From Thalassiosira profunda (lineage: Eukaryota; Bacillariophyta; Thalassiosirophyceae; Thalassiosirales; Thalassiosiraceae), in assembly GCA_036939355.1 (NCBI GenBank), contig JALLAP010000025.1, forward strand, positions 62,001 through 126,000: 64,000 nt of DNA. Reading direction: 5' to 3'. The translations under genes and the position numbers were made by a program. Below the pieces are notes generated by a model that saw nothing but the letters and a program-made list of their open reading frames with translations, was not told the origin of the DNA and did no database searches. Shown here in pieces: positions 49,918-59,033 of the stretch. Each line of letters opens with the position of its first letter. The first letter of the stretch is position 1.

Positions 49918-52383
49918 CTACTCCTCATCATCCACGATGCCGGCGACCTCGCTCTCGTCCACCGGCAAGAAATCCACGCCGAGCATTTTCGTCCACGACG
50001 CCAGCGCCGCGGCCTGCTCGAAGCTCACGACATTCAGCACGCTCCCTCGGCGCCCCGCCCGACCCGTTCGTCCAGCAATGTGCGTGTACTCGTCTGGGCT
50101 GCCTGGCCGCCCGACTACAATGACGGCGTCGAGGCTGTCTAAATGCAGGCCACGAACGTTGTCCTCGTGCGTCACGAGTAGGTAGCCCTCGCCGTCGTCT
50201 CCGTCCAAACCATCCGTTCGCTGCCGCGCGCCGCCCACGCCCTCGACGCCAGACACCTTCCGGTGCGCCTCCACGAGCCGGTCTGTTCCGTCGGCCTCGA
50301 GCGCATCGAGCAGCGACTGCGGCTCGGGGCGGATGCCAAAGTGGCGCAAGGCCCCAAGGGCGTTGTGCACCTTGATGTCGCAGTTCCGCGTCAGGACAAC
50401 CAGCACCCGTCGGCTCGATGCCTCTTGCCCCGGCGCCGGTTGGAGGAGGGTTTTGGACGCAAACGCTGCGGACGTTAGCAACGACCCGGTCGTCGATCCG
50501 TCCACCGGTAGGACGTAGTTTCGCACCGCATCCGGTATCTTCACCGCTCGCCCCACGTGCGTCTCGTCACTCTTCAACTTACGGTCCAGTTTTGCAGTGT
50601 CTTCCTCGCCCCGAAGTGTCTCGGGGCATTCCGAGCTGTGCAATCCTAGAACCCTCGCCAGCTCCCTCCGCAGCGGCCGCCCCACCGTGGCGCTCGCTGC
50701 AATCACCTGCACTCGTCCCAACGTCAGCCGAGCCACAGCCGCGGCCAGCAGCGCCGCCGGCTTCTCGTGCCGTCGCGACTTTTTGTCGGTCCGCGATTTC
50801 TTGACATTGAGCAGGCGGTCCACCTCGTCCATGACGAGCCATCGCGTGCAGCTCAACAGCTTCTTCCCCTGCGGCTTGTTCGTGGGCGTCCCCGGCATTT
50901 TGGAATCGCCAAACAAGCTAGTGGAGATGGATTTGGCACTCCCCACCAGTATCCGTGGCTGATACTTTCTCCCTCCGCCCTCCTCGACGTCCAATCCTTC
51001 CTTTTGGCTGTACTCGTACTCGTCTCCCCCGTCCGCCTCGGCCTTCCAGGAGTTCATGAGGTCCATCGGCCTTGGGACCAGCTTCACCATGCCCGGAGGG
51101 GCCAGCACGGTCGCCACCCCGGCCACCTGTGCGGCCAGTTCCCGCGTGGGGAGCAACACTAGCGCCATCCCGTTGGCCATGTCGTTCGCATCCACGTCCA
51201 CGGTGCTGTCGGATCGGCCCGCTTCCACCTCCTTCCACAGGGTTTCGGTGATGGGCAACAAGTAAGCAATGGTCTTGCCGCTTCCGGTAGGAGCGTGCAA
51301 CAACGCCGAGGGATTCGGCGGATAGAACAGCTTGTGAACGGCGACCGATTGGATGGGCGTCGGTTCCGGATATGATTCTGTTCCACCGTCTCCAAAAGCC
51401 TGGTGGAGGGCGTTGGCGGCGTTGGCCGACAAGCGGGGTATCCCGGCGAAGGACGCGGGCCGGTCAAGCTCCAACGACGGCTGCGTCAATTTGGGCAATT
51501 CCACCTCCATCCCATCTTCCAAGTGTTCGTCTGCCGCACCTCCGTTGGCATCCCGCGCGACGTGATATTCTGCCAGCCGCGCCACCAGATCGGGCTTGCG
51601 TCCCTTGCTCGACAGGCGTAAATTGACCAGCTCCTCCTTCAGCGCGTTCGCCGGCCGCAGCCGCAGCTGCTCGACGTAGTGCTGCAGTTTCTCCTCGCGC
51701 GACGATTGCTTCGTGAATGTCAATTGCTTTCCGCCCGCTTCCCCCGCTTGTTGCTCCATCAACGACGCTTTGAGGGACTCCATTAACTCCTGCGTCTGTT
51801 GGTGCTGCCTCGACAGTTGACGCGACGACGTGGACGGGGGTATGGCATCCGATTTCGGAGCGCCGCCGTTGGTCAATTTGAGGCCGTCCAGCATCCGCAC
51901 AGTCTCCCGCACCTCCGTCTCGATCACCCGAATCTCCGTGTCGTCCTTCGGCGGGGGGAACGCAATGGCCCTCCGCCCGTTCGCTTCCATCTTCCCAGTG
52001 GTTGGCTGCTCCTTCATATCGCTGACGAATCGATCCGCCGCGAGCGACGCCTCGTGCTCCTCCAATCTTTGGACGAGCTCGGCCTTGACGCCCGAGACGG
52101 GGAGGCCCCGTTCCTTCAGCTGGGATTTGAGCTGGGGCACCGTCAGCTTGGCCCACACCGTGGTCAGCGAAGACGCCGAGGGCGATTGGGACATGCGTAG
52201 CACATTGTTGTTGGGTCGGATGCCGCTTCCAAATCTATCAGGCGCGGGGCATCCATCAATTCTTCTGCTGACTGGGTGATGGGTCTGATGGGAGTGCACC
52301 GACCGAAGCGCGTCGGTGACTGGGAAGGAGAGACGCGCCGCCGCGGCCGCAAGCGCGAGCCACGCCCCCATCGAGCGCCTCAT
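49918..52383 (-). CDS. DEAD-box RNA helicase with SAP domains, organelle-targeted
   Basis: 821 residues, single exon. The N-terminus (MGAWLALAAAAARLSFPVTD) resembles a signal/plastid leader. A SAP-like helix pair (LTVPQLKSQLKERGLPVSGV, about 80-115) and a second one (ANALKEELVNLRLSSKGRKP, about 245-280) should bind nucleic acid. The helicase core has the Q motif (PTPIQ), HAPTGSGKTIAYLLP (I), LLPTRELAAQV (Ia), WLVMDEVDRLLN (II, DEVD), IAASATVGR (III, SAT), LVTHEDNVRGLHLDSLD (V) and HIAGRTGRAGRRG (VI). Insertions between I and III are long. It probably remodels plastid or mitochondrial RNA. Confidence 0.9.
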   Translation of the reverse strand: MRRSMGAWLALAAAAARLSFPVTDALRSVHSHQTHHPVSRRIDGCPAPDRFGSGIRPNNNVLRMSQSPSASSLTTVWAKLTVPQLKSQLKERGLPVSGVKAELVQRLEEHEASLAADRFVSDMKEQPTTGKMEANGRRAIAFPPPKDDTEIRVIETEVRETVRMLDGLKLTNGGAPKSDAIPPSTSSRQLSRQHQQTQELMESLKASLMEQQAGEAGGKQLTFTKQSSREEKLQHYVEQLRLRPANALKEELVNLRLSSKGRKPDLVARLAEYHVARDANGGAADEHLEDGMEVELPKLTQPSLELDRPASFAGIPRLSANAANALHQAFGDGGTESYPEPTPIQSVAVHKLFYPPNPSALLHAPTGSGKTIAYLLPITETLWKEVEAGRSDSTVDVDANDMANGMALVLLPTRELAAQVAGVATVLAPPGMVKLVPRPMDLMNSWKAEADGGDEYEYSQKEGLDVEEGGGRKYQPRILVGSAKSISTSLFGDSKMPGTPTNKPQGKKLLSCTRWLVMDEVDRLLNVKKSRTDKKSRRHEKPAALLAAAVARLTLGRVQVIAASATVGRPLRRELARVLGLHSSECPETLRGEEDTAKLDRKLKSDETHVGRAVKIPDAVRNYVLPVDGSTTGSLLTSAAFASKTLLQPAPGQEASSRRVLVVLTRNCDIKVHNALGALRHFGIRPEPQSLLDALEADGTDRLVEAHRKVSGVEGVGGARQRTDGLDGDDGEGYLLVTHEDNVRGLHLDSLDAVIVVGRPGSPDEYTHIAGRTGRAGRRGSVLNVVSFEQAAALASWTKMLGVDFLPVDESEVAGIVDDEE

Positions 52384-52738
52384 CGTTGCCCGCTTGTGAT
52401 GGTCAATGGCAACCCCCCGGCTGTGGCAGGAGCAGGTGAGGGAGGGCTCGTTTCAGCAAAGTTTGGAATTTGGGTGGTGACCGGTGTTGAGAGTTGAGAG
52501 CAGGAGAGAGACAGGTGAAGTGAGGGTTAGGGCTACATTAAGTCAAAGAACATCGACGGTGCACCTACAAAATGGATCATTCAATGCGGTTGATACCCCT
52601 CATCATTTACTTTGCAAAGAGAATTGCAACACCCCTACCTTCCCCTTCAAGCCAACCGCAACGGCCAACGGTCAACTTCCCCAACACAGCGTCGCGCCCG
52701 CCGGCCGCGCCTGCTGGCAGCCCAGCGCCTTGCCTACG
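52384..52738. promoter_or_regulatory. Divergent intergenic region with TGCACCTA motif
   Basis: 355 bp between the helicase (minus) and the RING-E2-like gene (plus). TGCACCTA occurs at 52560-52567 in the sense of the plus gene. The plus-gene frame is open back to 52484, so a longer N-terminus is possible, but the residues are not domain-like. Confidence 0.45.
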
Positions 52739-54754
52739 ATGGGCCTCCCCGCCGGTCTCTTCCTCCGCCCGCCGGACCCCTCCCTCATCTGCCCCATCTG
52801 CCGCGGCGTCCTCGACGATCCCTCAAGTTTGCAGTGCGGCCACCTCTTCTGCCGGGCGTGTTTGTCTTCTTATCAGGAGAACGGAGGGGCGCTCAACGAT
52901 GGAGGCAGCCGAGGAGGAAGCAGTGGCAATGGGAGCAGTGGTGGGAGGGACCGGCGCAAGTTCCGCTTCCAGGGGGTGTCGATCGTCTGCCCGACGTGTC
53001 GTCACATTGCCGTGGTGGAGGAGGACGATCCGTCGCCCCCGCCGTCGACGCCGCGGGCGGTGGCGACGCATCGAATCGAGCACTTGCAAATTCGTTGTAG
53101 AAACCAGCTGGCGCGGGAGGAGGGAAAAGAGTGCGAAGAAGGAGAAGAGAGCTGCAACTGGACGGGCAAGTTGGGCGCGTATTCCTCGCATGCCGCGCAG
53201 GACTGTCCGTTGGAAGTGATACCCTGCCGAGCGTCCAATTGCCACCACCGGCAACGGAGGGGGGCCATGCGGTCGGGAGGGTATTGCCATCGGCCCGAGT
53301 GCGCGAGGACCATCGCGAGCCAGTATCTGTCGGGAAAGAGTCTGGATTTCTTGCACGGGGGCACGACGTGTGCGAAAAACGATTCATTGGAAGGCACAGC
53401 CGAGACTGGCACCTGTGACAAGGAGAACAGCGACGTCAATCATCGCGAATTGTCTCGTGGCAGCGGCAACAAAGAAAACAACCAAGTCATGGGGAATGGC
53501 CGGGCTCATTTGCAAACGCTCACGAGATGTGCACAAACAACTGATGATGGCGGAGACAACAATGTCGAGACTGTCAGCGGCGACAAAGAGAAAGCGAATA
53601 TCAATTATGCTTCCGGCGGCAGTGGAACGGCAGCTGCTCCGAAGGAGGGCGGGCTGATGACCCAGCGACTGGCGCGATTGTGCCTGGAAGCCGATCGGAT
53701 ATTGGCCAAGCCCTTCACACCGCACAACGACGTTGAAGCGGCGACGCCGCCCAAGTCTCAAACGCGAAAGCAGGTCCACGACGACGATACGATGGTGTCT
53801 CCGCGGCCCTGGGCAATGAGCACACCGAGCAAAAGCACACCGAGAAAGAAAAGCGGTGGCGCTGGGAAGAAGAGACCAGACAAAAACGGAGAAAATGATG
53901 ATACAGCAAAGAAAGAAGCTGCTGCCGTCCTTAACGCGACGAGGGATGAGAATGGGAACAGCTCGGCATTCGTGATAGCGGCTGTGAAGGTACTGGTGGC
54001 AAAAGAGATGTCCAAAATCCGACGGCAGGATGCAGCGCAAGCCATGTTCGTGCATCGCCACTTGATGGAGTTCTGCCGCTCGTGGATGCGACGCAAGCCC
54101 GAGGCACTGCACGATTTCGCTGTCTACCGGCCAAAGACATGTCGCGCGACGTCGTTGCTTGTCGGCATACCAGGCCCGAAGCGCACGGTGTGGGAAGGAG
54201 GGTTGTTTCCGCTACACGTACAATGGAACGACTTGGACGGTCCGCCACAATGTCGATTTCCGAGAGAGTTTCACCACGCCAATGTCGATCCGACGGGACT
54301 CGTCTCTTTGTCCACGCTGAAGAAGGACTGGCACCCGGAGATCGCAATTGCGGAGATTCTGTTCGACATACAACAACTGCTGGCGCACCCCAACCACGAC
54401 GAGCCCGCGCAGCCCGAGGCTCGCCACAGTTACAAAAATGGCCTGTACGATCACAAAACGACAATCCAGACGTCTCTCTACCTACCCCGGAGGTCCTTGC
54501 TTCCTCTACTGGCGGCTGGAATCGAGGGGTGTGGCGCGCCTTCGTCGTGGCAGCTGGTCGAGGACGAGGCGCTGAGCGGCAGAAAGGAAACGGCCAAACA
54601 GCGGCCGAAGAGGCCGAAAGAGCCCGTGTTTGCGTCGTCGCACAGGAAAGGAGCGTGCCGCTGTTCGTGCTGCGCGTGGGGGCAGACGCTGTGGGATTCT
54701 CGGCGTGAGATGAGGTATCTGTTTGGCAAGGGTGGATCCAGCGACTATCCATGA
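52739..54754 (+). CDS. RING - TRAF zinc finger - UBC9-like E2 domain protein with Cys-to-Ser catalytic site
   Basis: 671 residues from 52739 (in-frame ATG at 52484 possible). The RING is near residue 18: CPICRGVLDDPSSLQCGHLF then CRAC and, after a Gly/Ser insert, CPTC. A TRAF-type zinc finger follows (CNWTGKLGAYSSHAAQDCPL, near 140-175). A long disordered region links to a C-terminal E2 fold (about 400-570): TVWEGGLFPLHVQWNDLDGP, PQCRFPREFHHANVDPTGLV and IAEILFDIQQLLAHPNHDEP. This matches UBC9 closely, including H-x-N-V. At the active-site Cys the protein reads V-S-L-S (Ser codon TCT at 54305-54307), so no thioester is expected. It may act as a RING ligase with a built-in E2-like or SUMO-pathway docking domain. 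Confidence 0.88.
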   Translation: MGLPAGLFLRPPDPSLICPICRGVLDDPSSLQCGHLFCRACLSSYQENGGALNDGGSRGGSSGNGSSGGRDRRKFRFQGVSIVCPTCRHIAVVEEDDPSPPPSTPRAVATHRIEHLQIRCRNQLAREEGKECEEGEESCNWTGKLGAYSSHAAQDCPLEVIPCRASNCHHRQRRGAMRSGGYCHRPECARTIASQYLSGKSLDFLHGGTTCAKNDSLEGTAETGTCDKENSDVNHRELSRGSGNKENNQVMGNGRAHLQTLTRCAQTTDDGGDNNVETVSGDKEKANINYASGGSGTAAAPKEGGLMTQRLARLCLEADRILAKPFTPHNDVEAATPPKSQTRKQVHDDDTMVSPRPWAMSTPSKSTPRKKSGGAGKKRPDKNGENDDTAKKEAAAVLNATRDENGNSSAFVIAAVKVLVAKEMSKIRRQDAAQAMFVHRHLMEFCRSWMRRKPEALHDFAVYRPKTCRATSLLVGIPGPKRTVWEGGLFPLHVQWNDLDGPPQCRFPREFHHANVDPTGLVSLSTLKKDWHPEIAIAEILFDIQQLLAHPNHDEPAQPEARHSYKNGLYDHKTTIQTSLYLPRRSLLPLLAAGIEGCGAPSSWQLVEDEALSGRKETAKQRPKRPKEPVFASSHRKGACRCSCCAWGQTLWDSRREMRYLFGKGGSSDYP

Positions 54755-54826
54755 AATGCATTTTTATAAGGACTTCATTGAAGCAATAAGATTGAGGCAC
54801 ACAGCTTTGTTCTCGGTGCATCTTGC

Positions 54827-55633
54827 TCATGCGTTCTTCCGTCCTTTCTTGGGCTCTCCGACAACAGGAAGCGCAACGACCCGTACGTCCGGCGATTCGC
54901 AGAGCTCATCCTTCAGGTATTCCGGGACGACCTTGAGCATCAGCACCACGAACAGGTTGTACGTCCAGAACAAGACGTTGGCTGCGGAGAGGACAAGGCC
55001 CAGCGTGTGCCACATCGAATCGCCGTTCTCCGCTGATGCACTTTTGTAGAGCGAGGCGCTGCCGAGGAACCACTCAACTGCGAGATTCATGCGATACACA
55101 CTAAATCCAATTGGTATCAGTATTGTGATGTACCGATGGCTGTACGGATTGAACATTGTCGCCGACTCTCCGATAATTTGGACCCACAGCACGAAGAGGT
55201 GCGGTATTGCCAGAGTGGCCACTTCTTCCGGTGCACCGAAAATTGTTGCGAGTGGAAGCACCAATCCGACTGTTGCCGCGAGGCCCATGTACCGGGCGAA
55301 CCACGGAGCGTCCCCTCCGGAGAAGAACTTGGCAAGATTTGCCTCCGCATTGTGCGGGTGCTCCTTCGGTCGCCGGCGTATGATCTCATTGTTGGCGAAG
55401 ATGATGTGATTTGCAAATGCCAAGTATGTCGGGTAGAGGACGCAGAAGAGCACGTCTCGCAGCGATATCGTCGGATAGCACCGATGTGCGAGGTAGGCCG
55501 CCGCGACGATCTGCGCGACGCTCGAGATGGGCACCGATGAGGGCGCTTGCTCGAAGAGCAGCGGAAAGGCGCTCTTCGCGTGTTTGACGATCAGTGCCGC
55601 GGAGAGCGCGCTGGCTTTTTTTGGTGATGTCAT
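54827..55633 (-). CDS. Multi-pass membrane protein of unknown function
   Basis: 268 residues or so from the ATG at 55633 (in-frame ATG at 55732 possible). About five to six hydrophobic segments are visible: ISLRDVLFCVLYPTYLAFAN, YMGLAATVGLVLPLATIF, IPHLFVLWVQIIGESATM and VLSAANVLFWTYNLFVVLML among them. A conserved-looking loop reads NPYSHRYITILIPIGFSVYR. I believe related proteins exist in plants and algae under a DUF label (DUF7733-like), but I cannot verify that. The tail is basic (VVGEPKKGRKNA). No targeting signal is evident. Confidence 0.78.
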   Translation of the reverse strand: MTSPKKASALSAALIVKHAKSAFPLLFEQAPSSVPISSVAQIVAAAYLAHRCYPTISLRDVLFCVLYPTYLAFANHIIFANNEIIRRRPKEHPHNAEANLAKFFSGGDAPWFARYMGLAATVGLVLPLATIFGAPEEVATLAIPHLFVLWVQIIGESATMFNPYSHRYITILIPIGFSVYRMNLAVEWFLGSASLYKSASAENGDSMWHTLGLVLSAANVLFWTYNLFVVLMLKVVPEYLKDELCESPDVRVVALPVVGEPKKGRKNA

Positions 55634-56048
55634 GATGATGATGAAGGTGTTGTTGCAGCAATAGAGGTGTTGTCGTCGAGAGATTGTTCGTTTTATGGGA
55701 TCGCCGCGCATTCCGCCGCCAATGCTGTGCACACTCTTGGGAGGATCTTGCCTCGAGCTTGCCTGTCTTGTGCGATCTTGCTTTGCCTCCGCTTCGGTTA
55801 TGGAAGAGAGCTTCTTTGTGCCCGAACAACCAGGATGTGGTTGATACTAGATGTCGAAATGAAATACGTAGGTGCGACAAACGAAGATGCACCAACTGAA
55901 ATACAGCTGTCTAAATCGGCGCCCGCCTCGGCTCCACGCCCGCCAGCGCAGAGCTGCACAAAGCCAACCCCGCCGGCCGCACGGCCGCACTCCCCAACGC
56001 CGCCGCTGCCCAGCCGTTTGCACCCTTCGAACACGACCGCGAGGATCG
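55634..56048. promoter_or_regulatory. Divergent intergenic region
   Basis: 415 bp between the membrane-protein gene (minus) and SDHAF2 (plus). A TAGGTGCG motif (TGCACCTA-type, sense for the minus gene) is at 55869-55876. The rest is GC-rich toward SDHAF2. No gene is seen. Confidence 0.4.
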
Positions 56049-56606
56049 ATGTTCCGTCTCTCCCAGACCGCGCTGCGGCGGGCCGCCGCGGGCCGCCGTC
56101 GTTTGCCCACTGCGGCGTTGCAAACGCGCACCTACCTCGGAGGTGCAGGAGAGATGAGGGTGTCCGAGGAAACCGCCAAGCGCGAGCAGGCACTGTGGGA
56201 CCGCGCCCAGCCCAAATACGACGCCATCATGGACAAACACCTGCGCCTTCCCTCCGCTGCCGACGAGGAACGGGCGTTGGACGTGCGGCGGAAGCGCCTC
56301 GTTTATCGCTCCAAGCAGCGGGGGTGGCTCGAGGTGGATTTGCTGCTGGGGACGTGGGCGTCCGAGAACGTGCCGACGTTGACGGTGGACGAGCTCGATC
56401 AGTTCGAGCGCTTTGTCAATTTGGAGACCATTGATATTTACAACGTGCTGACCTTGCGGACGGACGTGCCGGAGGAGATGAAAGGGGCCGAGGGCGGGGA
56501 GAAGAGCTTGGTGGAGAGGATTCAGGAGTGGGCGAAGGAGAGTCCGCTGGGGAAGGCGGACCGGGAGCGATATGTGGAGGTCAAGACGAAGAACAACCTC
56601 ATTTAG
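56049..56606 (+). CDS. SDHAF2: Succinate dehydrogenase assembly factor 2
   Basis: 185 residues, single exon. The N-terminus is a mitochondrial presequence rich in Arg and Ala (MFRLSQTALRRAAAGRRRLP). The core has the SdhE/Sdh5 signature RRKRLVYRSKQRGWLEVDLL followed by LGTWASENV, then LDQFERFVNLETIDIYN. The protein helps attach FAD covalently to the flavoprotein subunit of complex II. The length is slightly above the 160-170 usual for the family because of an insert near residue 155. Confidence 0.95.
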   Translation: MFRLSQTALRRAAAGRRRLPTAALQTRTYLGGAGEMRVSEETAKREQALWDRAQPKYDAIMDKHLRLPSAADEERALDVRRKRLVYRSKQRGWLEVDLLLGTWASENVPTLTVDELDQFERFVNLETIDIYNVLTLRTDVPEEMKGAEGGEKSLVERIQEWAKESPLGKADRERYVEVKTKNNLI

Positions 56607-56688
56607 ATGGATGGACGTGGGTGTGCAAATACGATGGTGGGGGGCGGGGATGTTATGAGAGATAATTCTACCAACAATGGGTGCGCAA

Positions 56689-57339
56689 TCAGAAGCTGGC
56701 CTGACGGCTCAGTGCTGCATTTGTCCAATCATTCTTCATCTCCATCTTGCGCCAACGACGGACCTTCCTCTCGTGCTCCATCTTGCCCAATTTGGTGATG
56801 CTCTGCCTCATTGTGTCCGACATGCCATCAATGTCCTCGTCGGATATGGCCAACGCATTCGGCAGAGCCGTCACCACCTGCAGCAAACTGGACGAGATGT
56901 CCTCCACCAACCCCTCCTCGCCCAGCCAATCCTCGAAGGCGAGACAGAACCGGTGGGCGGTCGACCTTTCCCCCTCCTTCTCCTGCTGCTTCCGCTTCTT
57001 GGCGGCCGGGCTGTAGTTGTGGAGGCTGTAGAGGGTATGGCTGTGGATCGTGTCGTCGTCCCCGTCGCCCGCCTCAAAGTAAGAGCTTGCGTGCGTCGCG
57101 TCGTCGCCCCTGGCGTCGCCAATGGTGATAAAGGTGCGGTCCACTCCACCGCCTCCGAGGGAAGACTGGCGCTCGACCGCGACTACGTCGTCGAACGAAA
57201 CGCGGCGCATGGCTGCTTTCTTCACAGCCCCATTCCTATGGCCCCGAGTCGCCGTGGAACAGGGGCGCATGGGAGGCAGCGCGCCGACGCCATCGTCCTC
57301 CTGCTCCTCCTCCTCGAACGAGGTCGTGTACTTCATCAT
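56689..57339 (-). CDS. Hypothetical protein
   Basis: 216 residues from ATG 57339 (a second Met follows at once). I do not recognise it. The N-terminal part is acidic (SFEEEEQEDDG). A middle segment has VKKAAMRRVSFDDVVAV, an R-x-x-S-F kinase-like site, and Asp/His-rich filler. A compact helical C-terminal domain follows (RFCLAFEDWLGEEGLVEDIS, VVTALPNALAISDEDIDGMS, and a basic end EHERKVRRWRKMEM). It lies 194 bp downstream of the WDR89 gene on the same strand. Confidence 0.65.
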   Translation of the reverse strand: MMKYTTSFEEEEQEDDGVGALPPMRPCSTATRGHRNGAVKKAAMRRVSFDDVVAVERQSSLGGGGVDRTFITIGDARGDDATHASSYFEAGDGDDDTIHSHTLYSLHNYSPAAKKRKQQEKEGERSTAHRFCLAFEDWLGEEGLVEDISSSLLQVVTALPNALAISDEDIDGMSDTMRQSITKLGKMEHERKVRRWRKMEMKNDWTNAALSRQASF

Positions 57340-57533
57340 GGTCAGCTGGAGTCCGGTTGAGAAGTGAAAGTCTGTCCAAGTCGAGCGTGTCCGGCGTGGG
57401 GTTGAAAACAATCAGTCGACTTTCCACGCATGACTGACTTTGACTGGCCTCATTCAGTTGGCAATAGTTGCAAAAGCAAGGGAAGGAATTGATCGCAGAT
57501 AGGTAGGCTGTGCCCGCGCTCTGTCTTCTCATC

Positions 57534-58847
57534 TCAGTAGGGAGAGCCGAATTTCTTCTTCTTCCCTTTATCGCCACTGCTGCTGCCTGCACTCTTCAAC
57601 GAGCGTCCGCTCACCGGGCCTCCTCCTTTGTGACTCCTGTCTTTCTTCCCGCTGTGGAAATTTGCAGCGGCCTGCTTGCCGGACAAATCCCACTCGCACA
57701 GCCGGGCATCTTCTCCGCCGGTGACCAACGTCCTGCCACCAGAGCCATCGTCGATCCAGCAAAAATCGCGTATGCATCCTCGGTGGCCTCCCTTGAGGTG
57801 CATTAGCGGCGTGATCCGATCGGCGTCGATTTGGAACACGTATCCATCTCCCTCCGAATTTCCCGCCAACAAATACAACGCCGGAGAAGAGGTCGCAACA
57901 GAGGCCCACGTGCACCCGACCAAATACTCGACGGCTCTCCCTTCGTCCATTGCATCGGCGTTGCTCTTTTTCCCCGCTAGTGTGTCCACCGCATCGCTCA
58001 GCAGGCCCCGCAACCCCATCCCGCCAACGTCGCTCACTTTTTGCGCCGAATCCCAGTGGTGGACGCTCATGGTCTCGTTGCCCGTCAGGGCGTACAATCC
58101 TTCGAGCGAAGGGCCGAAGAATCCGACGTCCCGGAGCGGGGCGCCAATGTTGAGTACCGACAATAGCGCCGCCTCCTCCGACGGTTGAGACGGATCGTGG
58201 ATGACAACCAGTCCGTCCTCCGAGGCAGTGGCCAACGCTGTTTTGCAATCGTTCGATTGCGGCGACGGAATGGTCTGGAACCGAACCTTGGTCACCTCCT
58301 CCGTGTGCGCATCCACGGAATTGCCCATCAAATTTCCGCTCGGTCGATGGTTGTCGCCCATTCGAAGGTCGAAAAAGGATATTCTAGCGGCGCTCGTGCC
58401 CACCGCCGCAAGCGTTCCACCGTAGCCCACCGAGACGCTCAGCGCCTGCTCCTTCGGCAGTGCCAACTTCATTGCAATCGCTGATTGCTTGGAGTTCGAT
58501 CGGGCATCCCACAGCTTCACCGTCCCATCCTGGCTGGCGCTGAGGAGCGACGACGCCCCCGGAAGAAACTGGACTTCCGATATCGGACCATCGTGCGCCT
58601 TGGGTATTCTGTGAGAGACCTGTCCCGCAGTGGCGTCGTACAAGGCGAGGGATCTGTCGCTCAGCGCGGCCGCCACACAAGTTGATGCGCGTGATGATGT
58701 GTCATCCGAAGGCGCGGGCGAGGCGGGAGAGGCGAGAGAAAGAATGTACTCGCCGCCGTCGTACTCGAACCCCTGCTGGCGGTGCTGGGGCGAGGAGGAG
58801 GACGAGAAGGAGGCGACGGCGGTGCGGTAGGGGACCAGCGTCTTCAT
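57534..58847 (-). CDS. WDR89: WD40 repeat protein, WDR89-like
   Basis: 437 residues, single exon. At least five WD40 blades are visible, for example ISEVQFLPGASSLLSASQDG followed by TVKLWDA, TLAAVGTSAARISFFDLRMG, LATASEDGLVVIHDPS and RDFCWIDDGSGGRTLVTGGE ending in ARLCEWDL. The spacing, and the pattern in which the last blade is preceded by GHRGCIRDFCW, resemble WDR89. The C-terminus is basic and Gly/Ser/Lys-rich (GDKGKKKKFGSPY). WDR89 orthologs are poorly characterised; the symbol is a best match by pattern only. Confidence 0.8.
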   Translation of the reverse strand: MKTLVPYRTAVASFSSSSSPQHRQQGFEYDGGEYILSLASPASPAPSDDTSSRASTCVAAALSDRSLALYDATAGQVSHRIPKAHDGPISEVQFLPGASSLLSASQDGTVKLWDARSNSKQSAIAMKLALPKEQALSVSVGYGGTLAAVGTSAARISFFDLRMGDNHRPSGNLMGNSVDAHTEEVTKVRFQTIPSPQSNDCKTALATASEDGLVVIHDPSQPSEEAALLSVLNIGAPLRDVGFFGPSLEGLYALTGNETMSVHHWDSAQKVSDVGGMGLRGLLSDAVDTLAGKKSNADAMDEGRAVEYLVGCTWASVATSSPALYLLAGNSEGDGYVFQIDADRITPLMHLKGGHRGCIRDFCWIDDGSGGRTLVTGGEDARLCEWDLSGKQAAANFHSGKKDRSHKGGGPVSGRSLKSAGSSSGDKGKKKKFGSPY

Positions 58848-59033
58848 TGTCGACGACTATTTTGGTGGTTGTGGCAAGGTTGTGGTTGGCTGTTTGGTGC
58901 TCGCGGCCGAATTTATTTTAGCGGATTACGGATTATATTTGCTCCGCGCGCTCCTCCGCCCAAAACCTCCACCCCACCCGACGCCTCGCCGCCAGCCCAT
59001 CAACCGCCGCGGCCTCCCCCCTGGTATGCCGCT

